Assembly (NCBI GenBank): GCA_018697195.1
Contig: CM031878.1
Span: 31,815,995 to 31,879,994, forward strand
From: Certhia americana
Lineage: Eukaryota > Chordata > Aves > Passeriformes > Certhiidae
DNA: 64,000 nucleotides
Reading direction: 5' to 3'
The position numbers and the translations under genes were made by a program. The notes under the pieces were generated by a model. That model ran no database searches and was not told where the DNA came from. It saw nothing but the letters and a program-made list of their open reading frames with translations. Shown in pieces: positions 62,137 through 64,000 of this stretch. The number at the start of each line of letters is the position of its first letter. Within the stretch, counting starts at the first letter, position 1.

Positions 62137-63339
62137 GTTTGTATTATGTTTAAACAGAGCAGTTAAGAAAACTTGTCATTAACAACATATTTATGTTTCT
62201 TAAAATGAGAAAATTGTTTGCTGTTGTATCTTAAGAAAAAAGTTGCAGGTGATTCAGAGATTATAAGTTTCTGATGAAGTATTATTTAAAGTCTTCTGTG
62301 TTGTTCAAACAGTTGATCTGTTACCTAAAAAGTTAATATGATTTTAGATTAAACATTTCCTGAAAAATCTAGTCATTGCCTCATCTTACCCTATGAGTTT
62401 AGGTCTAACCTAAACTTGGATTTAAGTCTAGATGAGCTCTGACTGTTCAGGTTTGTAATGTGCCCAGTCACAAATTGGTGAGATTTGCCATTTTGACAAG
62501 TACAAAATAATTAATCTGATGCACCTTCTGTCTGACAAGAAACATCACTGTACTGGTGGTGTCTCTCCTTTTATTTATTTTTGAATCAATTAATATTTAA
62601 ACAAATATGTATAAAACATACATATATTATATATGATATGAAGTAAAATAGGGACATAATATTCTATTATAGAATTACTTATTATAGAGACTGTATAATG
62701 TATGTATAGTATATTGTCTGTATTACATATATAATTAAATTCTTTATATACTATAGAATTATAGCAAATATTTAATATATTAGTTTTTATATAAAGTATT
62801 ACATTGCTTTTAATATGTAGAGCTATGAAAGATGTAATTATCTATAAAAGGATACAGTAAATAAAATAAAAGTACTGTTTATTATTAAATAAACTTTTTT
62901 GTATTACAACAGTGGCTGAAGTTTCAGTGTAGTGTCTCATCCTCGTGGCTGTATGTGTGATGTATAATGTTTTTGATGCATCCAAATGTACCATGTTTAG
63001 AAGCCAGCAATGTATAGTTCCTGCATTTCTATCCTGTCCTTATCTGAAAGTCAAAATACCTGTGAAGACCTTTATAGGAATATGTATACTGTGCTTTTAA
63101 GAAGGCTGCTTGATGTGCAAGTGTCTGAACCAGGGATGCACATCTCCATGAAGTTGCTCTTTATGGTTTCAGATCAATTTCAGAAGCTGAAACTCTGAAA
63201 TTGGTGGTGCATTTATATCACCCATGTGGAAATCGAGAGATGCTGGTAAATGTAACTAGAACCATGGAAAACTGGCAGCCAGGGAAGAAGAATTTGTCAA
63301 CAGGATGGTAAAACTCTGGATATACATACAAACTTGTGA
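62137..63339 (+). other. CNTLN: Start of CNTLN intron 3
   Basis: No further CNTLN exon is visible before the window ends. The expected next segment (the coiled coil after LEQ) is not seen. The interval contains an AT-rich tract (62,577-62,890) and unassigned sequence. A 62-codon open frame at 63,010-63,198 has no recognisable feature. Confidence 0.65.
62577..62890. repeat. AT-rich low-complexity tract
   Basis: About 310 bp dominated by TATATA, ATTATA and AATAAA-like words with very little G or C. Confidence 0.85.
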
Positions 63340-64000
63340 ATGAGAGGCTGGAGAATAGTCCCACAGAAAATACAGGGATCCTTGCTCATAATTTGAACAC
63401 AAGCCAGCAGTGCCCTGGCAGCCAGGAGGGAACAACCCTGTCCTGGGGTGCATCAGGCACAGCATGGCCAGCCAGGCAAGGGAGGGGATTGTCCTGCTGT
63501 GCTCTGAGCTGGGGTGGCCTCACCTCGAGTGCTGGGGGCAGTTTTTGGGTAACACAGCAATGAAAATGATGAAGGATCTTGAGGGGAAGCAGGAGTGACT
63601 GAGGTGACTTGGTTTGTTCAGCCTGGTGAGGAGGAGTCTGAGGGGCGATCTTCTTGTGGTTTGACTTCCTTGTAAGGGGAAGGGGAGGGGCAGACACTCA
63701 TCACCTCTCGCTGGTGACCAGTGACAGAACCTGAGGGAATGGCTTGGAGATGTCAGGGTAGGGTAGGTTTCAGTTGGATATTAGGAAAAGTTTCTTCACC
63801 CCTGAGGGTGGTTGGGCACTGGAACACGCTCCACTGGGAAGTGGCCATTGCACTAAGCTTGCCGGAGTTCAAGAAGCATTTGGACAATGCTCTCAGGCAC
63901 ATGGTGTGATTCTGGAGGTTGTCTTTGCAGGGCCAGGAGTGAAACTTCATGATCCTTGTGGGTTGCTGCCAAATCAGGATATTCTGTGATTCAGTGATTC
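63340..64000 (+). mobile_element. CR1 LINE 3' end with tail repeats
   Basis: Sense CR1 from the segment GGCTGGAGAATAGTCCCACAG through AACACAAGCCAGCAGTGCCC, GTTCAGCCTGGTGAGGAGGA, GTTTCTTCACCCCTGAGGGT and GGTTGGGCACTGGAACACGC. It ends in ATTCTGTGATTCAGTGATTC at 63,981-64,000, the diagnostic CR1 terminal repeats. It encodes decayed C-terminal ORF2 residues and sits in CNTLN intron 3. The window stops at its tail. Confidence 0.93.

Noticed and set aside
62640..62890. Origin-like or matrix-attachment AT-rich element
   Set aside because: Only low-complexity composition is seen. No specific motif supports a function.
1..64000. CRISPR arrays, bacterial operons, phage genes
   Set aside because: No regular repeat-spacer structure, no ribosome-binding sites or compact gene order. 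The DNA is clearly vertebrate.

Overview
The window looks like nuclear DNA of a bird, probably a neoavian and perhaps a passerine. It is AT-rich and gene-poor. It carries many CR1 LINE fragments in both orientations, some still ending in the ATTCTRTGATTC-type tail, and three solo LTRs of avian endogenous-retrovirus type. It has one CpG-island promoter and spliced exons with vertebrate splice signals. There is no prokaryotic gene organisation.

Bases 1-33,300 are intergenic. They hold CR1 pieces at 1-190 (-), 640-3190 (+) and 19,329-20,965 (-), solo LTRs at 3,425-3,885, 10,489-11,239 and 22,798-23,369, simple repeats and a few very old repeat relics. I find no convincing protein gene there. Bases 33,325-33,645 are a CR1 3' end that abuts a CpG island (about 33,650-34,290).

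The only gene I recognise starts in that island: the 5' end of centlein (CNTLN), a centrosomal coiled-coil protein, on the + strand. Exon 1 is at 34,062-34,153, exon 2 at 50,368-50,456 and exon 3 at 62,054-62,136, with introns of about 16 and 11.6 kb. The gene continues beyond the window. Splice sites are intact and the exon 2 peptide is well conserved. Exon 1 carries one apparent 1-base deletion and exon 3 is 2 bases short (two apparent 1-base deletions), so no full reading frame exists as written. Either the assembly has deletion errors here, or this is a decaying copy. Because CNTLN is Z-linked in birds, a W gametolog is one candidate.

The introns contain more CR1 fragments, GT-rich and AT-rich tracts, and two coding-like islands (34,716-35,087 and 55,140-56,350) that I could not assign to a family. 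The most useful things to check are the frame lesions in CNTLN, the unidentified coding-like stretch in intron 2, and the head-to-head CR1 arrangement at the left edge. I found no convincing novel multi-gene system.
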